Part shown: positions 1 through 13,165 of the stretch, one piece after another
Position numbering within the stretch: the first letter of the stretch is position 1
Layout of the letters: every line of letters begins with the position of its first letter
Assembly: GCA_949752795.1 (NCBI GenBank)
Contig: OX457057.1
Span: 164,069,781-164,133,780, forward strand
From: Hyperoodon ampullatus
Taxonomy: Eukaryota > Chordata > Mammalia > Artiodactyla > Ziphiidae
Direction of reading: 5' to 3'
DNA: 64,000 bases
The notes under the pieces: generated by a model
The model's input: the letters and a program-made list of their open reading frames with translations, nothing else
Databases searched by the model: none
Told to the model about the DNA's origin: nothing
Made by a program: the position numbers and the translations under genes

Positions 1-520
1 TGAGGAACTTTGTCTAGTCTACTCTGTAAATGTTTTCCCCATTTTGCCACTTTTATAAAATGTTTGTACTGTCCATTCACTCATCAAGTCACCTCACTTA
101 TGACCTCACCTGACTGCTCTCAGCTTTACAAGGTTTCCCGTTTTGTTCCTGCCGCTGCCAGCCTCGCTACTTCCCCCCACCCTTTTTCTAACTCGGGGAA
201 ACAAGCAGATGGACCTCACTAGTTACCATAGTTCCTGTATGTTCAGAGACTTTCCTATCAAATTATCCCATAGATAGATGTAACCTTAACCAGCCTTCTT
301 CTGTTGGCTATAGTTATGGGGAGGTTGGCTTAGGTGACACAGAAAATGGTCACTCCTGCTCCAGGGACAGCTTGGAACCACTTCCTTTAGTAGAGGCTGC
401 TAAGTCATGAGTCCACGATTCACTTGTTTAATACAGTGGGCAACTACAATCTAACTTGTAGAGGTGTTAGGAGGATCGAAAGATTTCATCACCACCATCA
501 CATCATCATCACAGTCTTCA

Positions 521-745
521 TTTTGCACTTACTGTGTACTTACTATCTAAGTACTTTCAATATACATTAGCTTATTTTTTGTTCTTATCACAACAGCATG
601 AAGTAGAGTTTATTATTATCTCATTTTACAAACGAAGGGACTGAGAGGGCCAGACAAGCTAAGAAACTTACCTGAAGTCAAACAACCCTAAAGGTGCAGA
701 GCCGGGATTTGAATTGAGGCAGTTGTCAGAGTCTATATACTCTAC
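521..745 (-). repeat. MIR SINE relic
   Basis: The + strand shows the reverse complement of a MIR. It runs from a tract resembling 'cacttactgtgtacttactatctaagtactttc' through 'cattttacaaacgaagggactgag' to 'gagccgggatttgaattgaggcag'. These correspond to the conserved MIR core and the tRNA-derived B-box end. The copy is diverged and ancient. A short CAT/CAC-rich run precedes it at about 489-512. Confidence 0.75.
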
Positions 746-2275
746 GAAGCAACCATGTCCTAGCCCATAGTGAGCGCCCAAGATATATTGATTACATGTC
801 CTTTTACCGGCTTTTGTTGTCTTGTCAACTTCTGTCTGCTGAGACTCAACTGATATGTGTCCCCATTGTTACTTCAAAGCCACTAACTCTTTGAGCACTA
901 GGACCCACAACCAAGGTGGCATGCAGATCTGTCTTTTTCTGTGGTTACACCAGGAAGCTAACCCCAAAATCTGAGAGTCTGTTCAGCTCAGCTGACCCCA
1001 CCTACTAACCTTGACTGCAGCCACTCTGCCTGACAGCTGGCAGCGGGTTTATTGGCAGAGAAGGGAGGAGGGAAGTTGGGGACTTCCAACTCTAAAATTG
1101 TGGAGGTCATGTAACAGTAAACTTAGGCTTCTTCATATACATACTTTCACACTTTTGCAGTAAATTTCTAGAAACCAAAAAAGCATTTAAAAAACATTAT
1201 TGACCTATCATTGATTTTACAAAATCATTGACTCATTCATTCATTTAGTTATTGATTCTTTCATTCAATGATATGTCAGGCTTCAGGTACTTTTTTAACT
1301 ATTAAGGAGATAGAAAACTAATAAGACAAGATTCTGCTTTCAAGGAACATTCAATTATATTATCAACACTTAACGTTTGAGGATGGCCTTTGGCAGAACT
1401 GAGTGTCAAGTGGTTCCCTGTTCCATTCCATTCTTTACGTTCTCTTTACAGTTCTGTTCTTCTCTTTCCTGAAGCTCATAGAGGCCTTCAGTTACCCCCA
1501 TTTCTCCAGACAGCAAGGAAAATAGCTAAGAGGCCAAATTTTCACAAGGATGCTAATGTGTTTTAACAACTTGATATAATATTCTGTCCAGCAATTTAGC
1601 TCACTTGATATAGATGCCAACAATTTACTTTTAAGTACTCAGTTCCAAAAATCCCTGAAGATCTTTTTGAAATAAAGAGTCACAATCTCTGTGGGGTTTA
1701 AATCAATATTAGGACCTGGTAATATTCATAGTAATGAAGCTATCCCTTCACTCACTGTGTCCCAGACAACGTATGGGATTATTTTCATGAATAATATCAA
1801 TCAATTTCCATGGCAGCTTTGTGGAATAGTATTAAATCTCCCATTTTTCGGATGTGAACACTGACATAGAGAAAGTAAATCACAGACCGAATTTCACATA
1901 GGTGGAGCCAAGATTCCAGGCAAATATATCTGACTTCAGACTTCACTCTGCTGTAAGACTGCAGCTTGATGGCATGAGGATTGGCTGGCTTCTCCAGTTT
2001 TGTAGGCTGTGGAACAAATGTGCTCCTTTTGGCTAGCATAGCAGAAACCCTTTGGTGGATGAAGGTTAGGAGGGCACGTAGAGAAATGGGCAAGATACTG
2101 TCATGGTGGAGTCTCTGGGTCACTTCAAAAAGTGAAGAGCTAGACTGGGCAACAAGATCAAGCATTACAGAAGCCTGGGGTTGGATCTGAGCAGAGGTCA
2201 TTGAGAAGCCAAGAAGCCACTGAAGAGTATAAGTTCTATGGTATAGTACTTTAGTTCTATGGTCTAGCTATGGTA

Positions 2276-2516
2276 GTTTATAGCAGTGGCTTTGCTATCA
2301 GAGAGACCAAATTGAATTCTCATTCTACCGTTGACTAGACTTTCTAGTGGCTTTGGAAAAATCGCTCAGTCTGTCTAAACTCACTTTTCTTATCTGTAAA
2401 ATGGGAATGATAATAGATTCTACCTCATAGGGCTGTTATGCTGATTAAATGAGGTGATTCTTATTAGGCACTTCCTGCAGTGCCTGACCCGTGGGAGGTG
2501 CCTAGTAAATATTGCC
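2276..2516 (+). repeat. MIR SINE relic
   Basis: The forward MIR order is visible: a tRNA-like start, then the central 'ttatctgtaaaatgggaatgataatag' core, then 'tacctcatagggctgttatgctgattaaatgag', then a tail resembling 'gtgcctagtaaatatt'. It is one of the better preserved MIR copies in the window. Confidence 0.85.
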
Positions 2517-3020
2517 TAGGTAAACTGTTGGGGTGCCGTGTAAGCTGGATGTAACAATTTCTGTGTGCAGTGTGTTACCCAGGGGCCCGCTACCTTAGGG
2601 AACCAGGAAAGCAGGTGGGATCATTGCAACATCTTACAGGAGTCCTAGAGGGGTTTTGCTCAGGGAAAAGACTGAGGCGATTAGGGACATCAGGGCCACA
2701 GAAGGTGCCCATTACAAAGCTGGGATGTGGTCATGGACATCCAGGGCATTGTTAAGTCACTTTTATTGTTTACAGGGTTCCCTAGCAGCTATCCTGTGGT
2801 TTAGGATGGTAATCTCAGCTCCAAACTTCCCTGGAAGAACTTCATTAATTAACTGATTTTTTTCATCAAACCAAGTGAAGTCATTATGGGAATTCCTTTT
2901 CTGCCCAGGTATCCACAGATACAAAGATTGTTATTACATTCACAAGAGAAAAAAGAGGGCATACAATGATGGGTGATATTTGGGGTCAGCACTGGTGGAA
3001 AAACTCAGCGATTCTTATTC

Positions 3021-3227
3021 TTTTTTTTTTTTTTGGCGGTACACGGGCCTCTTACTGTTGTGGCCTCTCCTGTTGCAGGGCACAGGCTCCGGATGCACAG
3101 GCTCAGTGGCCATGGCTCACGGGCCCAGCCACTCCGCGGCATGTGGGATCTTCCCAGACCGGGGCACGAACCCATGTCCCCTGCATTGGCAGGCAGACTC
3201 TCAACCACTGCGCCACCAGGGAAGCCC
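3021..3227 (-). mobile_element. CHR-type SINE (tRNA-derived, cetacean)
   Basis: The poly(T) run on the + strand is the A-tail of a minus-strand insertion. The body runs from GGCGGTACACGGGCC to CCACCAGGGAAGCCC. Flanking near-duplicates of about 8-10 bp (attctt-containing, near 3007-3016 and 3229-3238) mark the target site. Frames crossing it give the recurrent 'HGPS...ADSQPLRHQGSP' peptide and have no coding meaning. Confidence 0.92.
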
Positions 3228-3474
3228 AAGAGATTCTTCTTCTTAATGCTGTTGTATTTCCTCCAGATCATGCTGTCTTCTCTCACCTTCTGCCCCTCCC
3301 TAAAGCATTGGGATTCTCTCACAGACCTGAAGGTTGTCCTTAAATATGACCTCAAACCCACACCCATGGGCCTTGGTTGGAGGCAAACTAGATTTAGGTA
3401 GAGTAGATAGAGCTAGCTGGGCCCACCGAGAGACCTGTAGCATGGATAGTGGCAGGAGATTAGGCCAAGGATCT

Positions 3475-3682
3475 GTAAAGGGCCAAATGGTAAACATTTT
3501 CAGCTTTTAGGCCATTGAAGCTTTGTTGCAACTACCTAACTCTTGCCACTATAGTGCCAAAGCAGCCATACACAGTATATGACTGCATGGATGTGGCTGT
3601 GTTCCATAAAACTTTATTTATAAAAACAGACAATGGGCCACATTTGGCCTAGAGGCCATAGTTTAGTGACCCGGAACTAGTA
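3475..3682 (+). repeat. hAT/Charlie-like non-autonomous DNA transposon relic
   Basis: The order 'ctgtaaagggccaaatggtaaac', 'ttgcaactacctaactc', 'ccaaagcagccatacacagtat', 'ataaaactttatttataaaaacagac' and 'gggccacatttggcc' matches a widespread mammalian short DNA transposon of the hAT-Charlie group. I recognise the family pattern but am not sure of the subfamily name. Confidence 0.6.
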
Positions 3683-5279
3683 CATTCTCCTCATTTTGTC
3701 TACAGAGACTAGACTCTAACAACTCGGTAGAAGTTATAGGGTTCTATTTGCAATGTAAAAGATAATAGTTTGCTAGTGTTCGTTAGACTCCCATAGATTG
3801 ATTATAATTGTCACTTAAGGAAGACACTGATAAAGACTGTTCTTGCTAAAATTCAAGGCATATGGTATTTACAAGTTCAGGTGAAGTGCACTCACATTAA
3901 CCTCTCTTGAGAGGTATTGATGGGTTTAGTGAAGACAAAAGTTGATGAAAACAAAAATGTGCTTAGACTTGACAAAAGAAATATAAACAGGATACCGATG
4001 AGCAAACATGCTGTCTTCTCTTCCCTGTGGCTCCTGCTTGGTTTCAACTTTGCCATACACAGTAGACTTATATGAAATGCCTGTTCATGTTAGAATATCT
4101 CCTTCAAGCAAAATACCTGATATAAACGTACATGCGGGCATGGAAGTAGAATTGTGCTTCCAGACACATCACCATCAAGTTGGTGATACGGAAGGACTTT
4201 ACGAGTTGGTGGTGGCTTTCTGCCTTGCTGAGGAGGCTGAGGGTGGACAAAGCCTTTTAAGACCTCGTCTCATAAAATCCGCTGTGACTCTTTCAAGTAT
4301 CTGCTCAAGTTTATTCAAAGTCTTGCCTACGTGAGAGGCTGATGTCAGGAGCGCTCCTCAATGTTGCATAGGGGCCCCCACGGTACATCCGGGGAGGTTG
4401 GGAGCCTCTTCATACTGCCCTGCTATTTATGAATTTTCCTGACACCTCTATCACTGCTGCTGACGTCCATAAATAGCAACAGAGATGAGTCAAGGAGCCT
4501 TCTAACTTGGGATGAATCAGATGCTCTGTTGATACATTGGACTGTGCCTGACAGTACAAGTGCTTCATGGAACAGTATCCAGAGCCTTCTGGGTTCTGGC
4601 TCCCAATCCCACAGTTTGCTTCACGTGAACCTAAGGTGACTTCTGCTGCTCCAACACCATAAAGAAGGCAGAGCTGTATGAGATCCCTACAGGAGATCTG
4701 ATACCAAATGTTTATGAAAGGATTCAACCTTTTGTTTCCTCCCTTCTTCTCTCTTGTCTGAGGAAAAATGGAAGGCTTTGGGATTAAGGCACAAAAGTAT
4801 TTTGGATTTATGAGTCAACATGTCAGGATTTGGCATTTATGGGCCTTAGACACATTGTTACAGAGTGAGGTAAGCTGCCACACAGAACAAACTCAGACGT
4901 GCTCTGCATCCCAGCAGTGATGTTAAAGCATCTCTCTTTGATTCTCTATTTATTCCCGAAATTTCATGGAGTGTATACATCCAGGTCACCATCCTCAGGC
5001 TTTCCGCTGGCCGTGTCAGTCCCCAGCCCCACTCGCCTCACTCGCCTCTGCTGATCAGTGAGAGCAGCCCCGGCATCTAAGGCCTCCAGCCTCTCCAGGT
5101 CACAATCGCCTTCCTGTGACTCCACCTGGAGTTGGGATGGGGCAGCATCCACATGCCCCAGCCAGGGCTTCCATGGCAGAGTGGTGCAGGCTGAGAGCCT
5201 AGCTGTACTCATACAGACTGTATTTCCTTTTTCTCTCCTCAACAGTGATTAAAGCTCGGTCGAGGAGATGAGCAACCTC

Positions 5280-5410
5280 ATGTTGGATAAGACCACAGAA
5301 TTAGAAGTCAGGAGGCGTTCACTATAGTCCTTTTCCCCAGAAGAGTCTGTGAAACCTTAGGCAAGCTCCTTCACCGTCCTGAACCGCAATTTTCTTATCT
5401 GTATATGAAT
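5280..5410 (+). repeat. MIR-like relic
   Basis: A short diverged match to the MIR centre is visible: 'gaaaccttaggcaagctccttcaccgtcctgaacc' followed by 'ttttcttatctgtatatgaatg'. The ends are unclear. Confidence 0.5.
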
Positions 5411-7074
5411 GTTTTCAAAACTTTAGGCATTCAGGTTTTTTGCCAAATTTTTATACAATCTGTGTTAGTGTTTTCAGAAGATTTTTATTTAAATTGACTG
5501 TCTTTTTCAGTTGGAAGTTATTTTAGCTTTATCTCAGATGAAAATGCCAACAAAATCATAGGTTTGAAGTAATAGTTAATTATTTCAATATAGATTAGGA
5601 AAAATAAAATTTTATGAAATAAATAAAAATGTTTCATACTTTTACCAGCCATTAGCATGCCAGTGACCAGGAGCACTGGATGGGCTGTGTGTACTCTGCC
5701 TCGGGAATCCCAGGCTAGGTGCCCTTCAAGATGCCTCCAGATCTCACTTCCTAGGAATATGACAATGAAAGACGGATGGGACACTAGCAATCCCTGGTTA
5801 AAACAGACCTCAGGGTAATATATCGAGAAACTTGATTCCATCCCCTGCAGCAACTCTGCTCTTCTTTTGTCCATTTATGAGCATGCGATGATGGTCTGTG
5901 GGGAAAAGGGTGGGCTTCTGTGCCTATAGGTTGGGTTGATGGTGGCAGTTCTGCCCTGGGAGGGAGCTGTCACTGCCCACAGTGCTGATCTGTTGGAAGG
6001 AGTTTGGTGGCTGTGAGCCCTTGCCTGTGGCCCGCTGGGACCTCTCTGCAGGCACTCTGAGATTTTGCTGAACTGCTGGCCCAGGGCCCCTGTGCTCAGC
6101 CAGCTCTGCTTTTCACAGTCCCCAGGGAGTCTCCCTAGACATGCCCCCACCTTTGCTGGCAGGAAGTGCTCCAGGATGGAGTGGCCTCCGGACCACTTGA
6201 GGGATCAGGTCATAGGAAGGGCCCACAACCTCCAGCTTGGGGGACTTGGTAAGGGGAAGTGTCCCCCAGAGCACTGTGGAATCACCTCTGGAGGACTTCG
6301 GGTGCTCTCAGAAGAGGATGTTGATCCTCCTACCTAAAGTGCCTCCAGCGAAGCCAGAGGCGGCGTGATTCCTGGCAAGCACAGCTGAGCCAGTGGTTTT
6401 ATATTTCTTCCTCACCTGACTGCCTCCGTTGCCCTGTGTGCTCTGTTCTCAGGACAGCAGTTAGGAGGAAAAGTCTGTTTTAGAAGGAAAATTCCCGACA
6501 GGATAATGAACTCTGCCTTGCCGACTAACAGTGAAGGCACTTACAGGGCACCTTGCCCTCCTGGTGGGTCCCGCTGGTTCTCAGCAATGCCAGATTTCCA
6601 TCAGGAACCAGGAATGCGAGGTCCTCTCTGAGGCACTGGACATTCAGCTGTTTTCCTCTTCCTCACTTCCCTCTCCTACAGGCTTTTTGTGAGTTCCTTT
6701 GCCTCTTTGCTCAAGTTTGGATTCGATGTTCATTTCTGCCTAGTTTTATCTAATGGAAAAAGTTAGAGTGGGAAGTGGGCTGTGTAACTATTTTTGTGAG
6801 CACATTCAAAGGGCTATTTCTACATCCAGACATTTTTCACCAGCATTCGTGCTACATGCTGCCTTACCCAGAAAATTTCATTTCAGCTCACTAGGGTTGC
6901 AGAGGAGAAAGACCGTTATTTCACTAACGAATCATCCATACAAATAGTGCATTTTATTATCTGGGAACAGAAGGATCTCAATCTTCCTATTCATTCTTTT
7001 GCCCAGGATCCCCGCTTCTGCACTCTCCTGTTCAGGGTCCCTGTACCTGTCATGGCCACGGCATTGTCCCCTTG

Positions 7075-7425
7075 TACCCTCCACTCCTCTCCCTGTGTCT
7101 GTGTTCAAATCCTACCTGTCTTTTACATCCTTCCTCAAACATCTCCCCCTGGCCACCTTCCCCAGTCTCTCCACCAGAGACCATGCCTTCTTCCTGGTTT
7201 CCTCTGGCCAGCCCAACAGGGAAGATTTCTCTGAGCCTCTCTCATGGCTGGTATCTATTTCTATCCAGTGTGTTAGTATTTTGATGAGTCTTTTCTTCTC
7301 TACTAGGTTCCTAAATGGCAGGTTCTGGTCTGAGTCTGATTCATCTTTATATTTCTTACAGCTACCAGCACAACGCTTCACACAAGAAACATCCCCAGTT
7401 GGTGTTTGTGGAATGAATATTATTT
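7075..7425 (+). repeat. L2 LINE 3'-end relic
   Basis: C/T-rich sequence reads like the 3' part of L2 and ends in the typical tail context ('tctgattcatctttatatttcttacagctaccagcacaacgcttcacac' then 'ggtgtttgtggaatgaat'). This stretch lies within the longest open frame of the window (240 codons, 6999-7721), which is therefore treated as non-genic. Confidence 0.65.
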
Positions 7426-7499
7426 GTTTGTATCATGTTTTCCCCCCTTGGTCCTTAAATCTGTCTCTATCTCCAGCCCTGGCTTCTCTCCCTCAAGCT

Positions 7500-8065
7500 T
7501 CTGACTTACAGATCTATCTGTCTGGATGTCCCACGGGCACTCCGAACAACACAGAACAGATGAAGTGTATCATCTGTCTTCCCCACCACCCTCTCCACTT
7601 CTTGTGTTCTCTCCTCGCTTGGTGCAGGGACCATCAGCCTGGTCACCCAGGTCCCATCCCCTTTCCTCCCTCCCCGTCCTCATTCAGTGCAGCACCAAGC
7701 TCTGCTCATTTGATTTTCTGAAAGTCTTTAGAATCCCTCTCTTCCTTCCCTCCCCACCACCACCACTGCTGATACAGGCCCCCATCACCTCTCAGCTGAC
7801 TGCTGTGTGGGTTTTCCACCTGTTCACGCCGCCTTCTGATACCATCCCCTCAAAACTCCCCTCTCACTACCACCGGGCTGTTCCTAGTAAAATCCAGCTT
7901 CGACGATGTCACCTTCCTGGTAAAATGCCTTGAGCAGTTCCTCACTCTGAAGGGTAAATTCCAAGATGTTGAACCTCTCATGATCTGACCCTTCTCTCTC
8001 GTCACTCCTCGGTGTCCGCTCTCCATTCTAGGCTCACTGACCAGCTCAGTCATCTTTCCGGGACC
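7500..8065 (+). repeat. L2-like LINE relic
   Basis: A pyrimidine-rich stretch carries phrases typical of L2 bodies, for example 'aaaatgccttgagcagttcctcactctgaagggtaaattccaag' followed by 'catgatctgacccttctctc'. It is diverged and the exact ends are uncertain. Confidence 0.5.
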
Positions 8066-8179
8066 TCCCTTGCTACTTAGTTCATCTGTGATTTCACTAG
8101 TGCCATACTTTGGGTGTAAAATCTCTTTTGTCTCCTCCGAGTGGGGTCGCTTCTAATGCCTCTTTAAAGTTAGTCCATG

Positions 8180-8390
8180 GGGCTTCCCTGGTGGCGCAGT
8201 GGTTGAGAGTCCGCCTGCCGATGCAGGGGACACAGGTTCGTACCCCGGTCAGGGAAGATCCCACATGCCGCGGAGCAGCTGGGCCCGTGAGCCATGGCCG
8301 CTGAGCCTGCGCGTCCGGAGCCTGTGCTCCGCAGCGGGAGAGGCCGCAACAGTGAGAGGCCCGCGTACCGCAAAAAACAAACAAAAAAAA
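8180..8390 (+). mobile_element. CHR-type SINE
   Basis: The full body runs from GGGCTTCCCTGGTGGCGCAG to GCGTACCGCAAAA and a mixed A-tail. Target-site duplications are ttagtccatg (8170-8179) and ttagttcatg (8391-8400), with one mismatch. The A- and B-box region lies in the first 80 bases. Confidence 0.95.
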
Positions 8391-10370
8391 TTAGTTCATG
8401 ACCTCGCCTAGGAGGCATCCCTGGGTCCCTTCCCTCTAGGGTGGGTGCCTGCCAGTGCAGTCCCTGGTGCATATTCCTGCCCCAGCCCTCATCCCTGCAG
8501 AAGCCTGCCTTCACTGAGTGTGATCTCCTAGCTAGGAGGGATCATGTATCTCTGTATCCCAGCCAAGGGCCTGGCCGAAAGAGACTCTGGGAATGAACAG
8601 ATGACCCTGTGGGGAAGGCCGAGCAAGTCTGCCATCATAGAAAGCTGAGGCTTAAAGAGGCCAAAGGGCCGAATGATTGCTAAGTGGCCCTGCTGGGACT
8701 GGGGCCCAAGTGCTCAGTCAGGGCCACTTCCTCTGTGTTGCAAGGCCTTTGGTGGAATGCTCTGCTCAGGGCTCCTCTCTGGTCGTTGGGGTTCCTTTCT
8801 CTCCACTAAGCCCTCACCTCCCTTCCTCTCTCTGCATAGTCGTGGAAAGGGAACTTAGGGAAGACTGACACACGCACCAGAGCTGGCCAGGTCACAAGGC
8901 CATCTCTCTCTCTCTATCTATATTAAAATTTGGTTTAATTGACACTAAGCAAAATCACTGTGAATGATCTTCAGAGTGAGAACTTCAGCTGTGAGTGTAT
9001 TACACGGCATGACATGAGGACCAAGGTGGTATCACCTGGTGTTATACAATGAAGAGGCCTCTCCCAGGACCTGAAGACTCGACAGTCCCTGACCCAGACT
9101 TCTGGGCAAAGCCAGACTCCCAGGAATAAAAAAATCTTGGGTTTTTTTTTTTTTCCCCTGTCCTCAGTGGCTGTGTTCATACCTCTGCAGTTTGCAGCCA
9201 CAGTGCCGTGACCCCATCAATTGTAAAGTGTGCCAAGTGAGTCTGATACTAATCATAGGTAAAGTGCTGAAATTTGTGACTGGTTTCCTTTTTTCCCATT
9301 AGAGTGGAGTCAATGTTACAAATGACCTGTAATAAGGTCATTCTCACTCAACTTGTATTCTGGTGCGGCTTCTTGATTGGGAGAGAAAAAAATGGAGTGA
9401 CAGCTGGTGCTGGGAGTACATCAAACCCTCGGTGTGCCTGTGGGATCTCCCCAGGGTGCAGCCCGCATTTGTCGTGGTGTGGTGGCAGAGAAAACTGTTC
9501 ACATTGTTGGTCCTGACAGTGTTTGGCCCTCTTGCTAAGCCAGATTTAATTTCTCCAACTGCAGAATGGAGTGAACAAGAACTTCTCCGTCCTACCTGCA
9601 GTCACTCTGCAGAACTAGATATACAAATGTAAATATATATACACACATAAACACAAATAATGCTTATATTAATAAAAACAAGAATTAAAGCTTTAGTTTC
9701 TAAGAAAAGGGACTTTTTTACACTATTCTTTTTGTAAAGCACATATATCGTTCTTCCTATAATTAGGTGCTAAACCGATGTTTTAAAATGTGATAACAAA
9801 TGTCTTTGACATCTCTGATGATGGGACTCTATTCATGCAGAGCTCTGTGGAGGACAGCAAGAGCAGTCAGATCCAAGCACAGGTCAGTTCGTTTTACTAG
9901 AAAACCATCTCTGTCAGCTTAAACGAGCCCTCTGCCATCTCACAATGGCTTGCTAATGGTACAGAAAGATACAAGCTAGAATGCAGTTGGGTAGGTAGAA
10001 GCCATCACGCTTTCTGAAAACACAGCTAATATCCTCTGGTTGATGGGTCTGTAGCGTGGACCTCCCATTCCTCACTCCCTTGGGGTGAGGAAGCAGACCC
10101 CCTACTGTAGCTGACTCCTTCCTGGGAGGCTCTACAGCCGAGGGGGCACCTCAGGGTTGGCCAAGGAGCCAGCTGAGAGGAGCGAAGAGGGCTTCCAGAT
10201 GGAAGCCTTAATTCTGAGCCGACAGTGTAGATATCGTGCTATTTGTGCTTTATCAGCTTTGCCAAGCCAGCTGAATGTACCTCCCTGTAATTAATCAAGC
10301 AGTGAGCTATTTGCAGTGGGTCAGTTCTGGGCTGGGCCCTCCACTAAGGCTGGGACTGTAGAAAGTTTTT

Positions 10371-10581
10371 TTGTTTTTGGGTTTTTTTTGCGGTACGCAG
10401 GCCTCTCACTGCTGTGGCCTCTCCCGTTGCGGAGCATAGGCTCCGGACGCGCAGGCCCAGCGGCCAGGGCCCACGGGCCCAGCCGCTCCGCGGCATGCGG
10501 GATCCTCCCGGACCGGGGCACAAACCTGCGTTCCCTGCATCGGCAGGCGGACTCTCAACCACTGCGCCACCAGGGAAGCCC
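10371..10581 (-). mobile_element. CHR-type SINE with perfect 15-bp target duplication
   Basis: Minus-strand copy with a T-rich start (interrupted A-tail) and the end CCACCAGGGAAGCCCC. The duplication ctgtagaaagttttt is identical at 10356-10370 and 10582-10596, which suggests a relatively recent insertion. Confidence 0.95.
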
Positions 10582-12984
10582 CTGTAGAAAGTTTTTAAAC
10601 CATGGTCTCTGCCTGCAAGTCTAGTCAGAGCTATGATATGGGAAACAGCAGAATCAGGGATTAAAGATTAATTAAGGAAAGCTCTTATATGCTTTAAAAG
10701 TTGGGAGCGAATGCCATGTCTGAGAATTAGAGTAATCAAAGTAGGTTTCAGGAAGGAGAGGAACTTATGCTGGGACTTATAAGGGTGTGAAGAGCTGAGG
10801 TAGAAGGAGGGTGAGGAAGGACGTGCCGGGGAAGGGAGGGCAAAGGCACAGAGATGGGCGTAGACAACCCTGTCACCCTATCCTGTTCTCTCTCTGCCCT
10901 CTCTCCCTTACAATTGAACTGAATGTGAAGAATAGAAAAAAAACCTAATCACTCCCATCAAAAAGTAGAAAAGTGAAACCTCGTGGACGCCATGATCTGC
11001 ACTAAGTCGTAATGATGTTGCAGGCCGGCTGGGAACAACTTCCACGGGGTCAGGAAGACATGCCTGCCCCAGGAGCAGGATTATGCATTTGCTGGGTGGA
11101 TGATGTCTGCCTCATTCAGTTGTCTCGGAAGCACAAACCCCCCGACGGTCTTTGTATCATGTGAGTGTCTCTGGCCAGATCAGGCTGATCTGTGGATGCA
11201 CGCTGCGTGATCAAGCTGTTGATCAGTCAATCAAAACAATAGCAGAGTTAGGCCTTTTGTCATTTTCCATGGGCGGGATGGGGCAGAGGTGGGTTTAACT
11301 TCCAGCTTCCCTTTGCTCTGGCCCGTCTTTGCCGGCAAGCACTGGGCTTGCATCCAAGGTCCTGGGAGGTATAACTAGCATCTGGCCGGGAACACAGTGA
11401 GCCGTGGTCAGCTAGTGAAGAAATCAAGCTTACAGGTGACAGGTTCTCTGCTTCACCTCATCACCTCCCCCTCCAAGCCCCAGTACAAGAAAGAAGTCCT
11501 GGAAAACCAGAAGAACAAAGCTGACAGCACGCAGAGATGGGTGGGTGGGAGGCCAGCGAGGGAGGAGGCCGGGCACGGAGTTGTTGTGTGTGCATGTGTT
11601 TTAAATTAATGATGGGAAGGATTTGAAGACTTGTACAATGACTTTGCCAGCGAAAATGTAATTAGCTGAAGACAACATGCTGCTGTTGTCGGAACCGGTG
11701 GTTTAATGAAGCCTGCCCTAATGAGAACGTCAGTGTCTTGCTCGGAGATTGCCTTCACAAACAGGGCCTCTTCTCCAGGTTTTGTGCTTGATTAGTTCCA
11801 GAGAAAAATTGAATTGTAATAATTTTTTTTTACAAGGAGAAACAAGAGCCACAGCACTTAGTATATGGCCCAAGAGGAGACTCTTGACTGTCAAGTCTTC
11901 CCTCCCACTCCCCTCTTTGGTGTCAGACAAAGCTTGCTGGCAAGGAGTGAGGGGCTTGGAGGGAATCTTAGCATGTGAAACACTGATTGTGTTCGTAGGT
12001 CAGCGTCCCCCCCAGTCCTTAATTCCCTTGCCTGTTCCTTTGCTACAATTCTTCAGCTCTATTATGCATATTACTTGGTGCCAAGATTGAGTCACAGCTG
12101 GAGTGTTACAAGAGATGTGACCATGGATGCCCGTTATTCTCCTTAGCAAGGTGGGTCAAATAAGTTACAAGTTGGAAGAGCTTTATGAGCAGAAAGCCAT
12201 GAATAAGAGTTTTGCTAACCTCTGTATTTGATCAGCATTAAATGACTTGCATTGGGAGTGACCATTATCATTGTTAGGGCCCTAATGCAAAACATGACCT
12301 GCAGGGTTTCTCCTACCTTTTCCAAATCTGTTGGCTAGCAGTCTTTTGGGTGACCTGACTGATGCAGGTTCTAATTTCCCTGAAAGTGTTCAAGTCCCAC
12401 ATTTTCTCCCCAGCCTATCTTCTACATGTGTTGTTATATTATGGAACACATCTACTGTTCCTCTTAGGGCTCTGACCCCAGAACAAGGGCTTACAGGCAG
12501 CAAAGAGACCTGAGTTTGTGTGCAAGTGTGACAGGCTATTCTCAAGGAGATAGTTGAGCATCTGTGCCTGTTGACCCTAAAGGCATTTGATTTCACTTAG
12601 AAAACATCCACCCAAGAACAGATATCTCCGTAAGTTTTCTCTTCCCAAGTCAAAACGACAGCCGAGTAAGTCTCGCCGCCCTTGGCACAATTAAATTATT
12701 GCTTGAAATTATGCACTTGGTCAACCCAGTGATTACATTAACTGATCAGCTTAATTGAAGAAGATTGGGGGCATCTGGGGCAGGCAGTGAAGACAGTACT
12801 GACTGTAGACATTTGAGAATCCTTACTTGCATAACCCTAAGAGTTAGATATAGGAGCAAGACCACCAGGGCTTAATTTGGAGAAGATGGGAAGTTGGGGA
12901 ATTGCAGCCCAGGCTACAGTGGTAGGCTTCTTTCTACTCAACAAGGGCATAAAACAACATTGTTAATTAAGATAAGTGGTTGAG

Positions 12985-13165
12985 TCTTGGTTTGAGCAAA
13001 TTATGTAGCCCCTCTGATCTCCTGTTTCCTCACCTAAAAAATGGAAATGGTAACCCCTACTACGTATATTTATTGGTAGGATTAAATAAAATGATAATGG
13101 TAGTTCACCCTTCACTGTGTTTGGCACACGGTATATACTTTACAAATGGTAGTTATTATTTCTCC
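12985..13165 (+). repeat. MIR SINE relic
   Basis: MIR core features are visible: 'cctcacctaaaaaatggaaatggtaacccctactacg', 'ggtaggattaaataaaatg' and 'tgtttggcacacggtat'. Confidence 0.7.

Noticed and set aside
6999..7721. Longest open frame in the window (240 codons, + strand)
   Set aside because: Lies largely in C/T-rich L2-derived sequence, is low-complexity Ser/Pro/Leu, has no recognisable domain and no splice or promoter context.
8180..8260. tRNA-like A/B-box region at the SINE heads as tRNA genes
   Set aside because: Part of the tRNA-derived SINE; no cloverleaf with an intact anticodon arm and acceptor is present.
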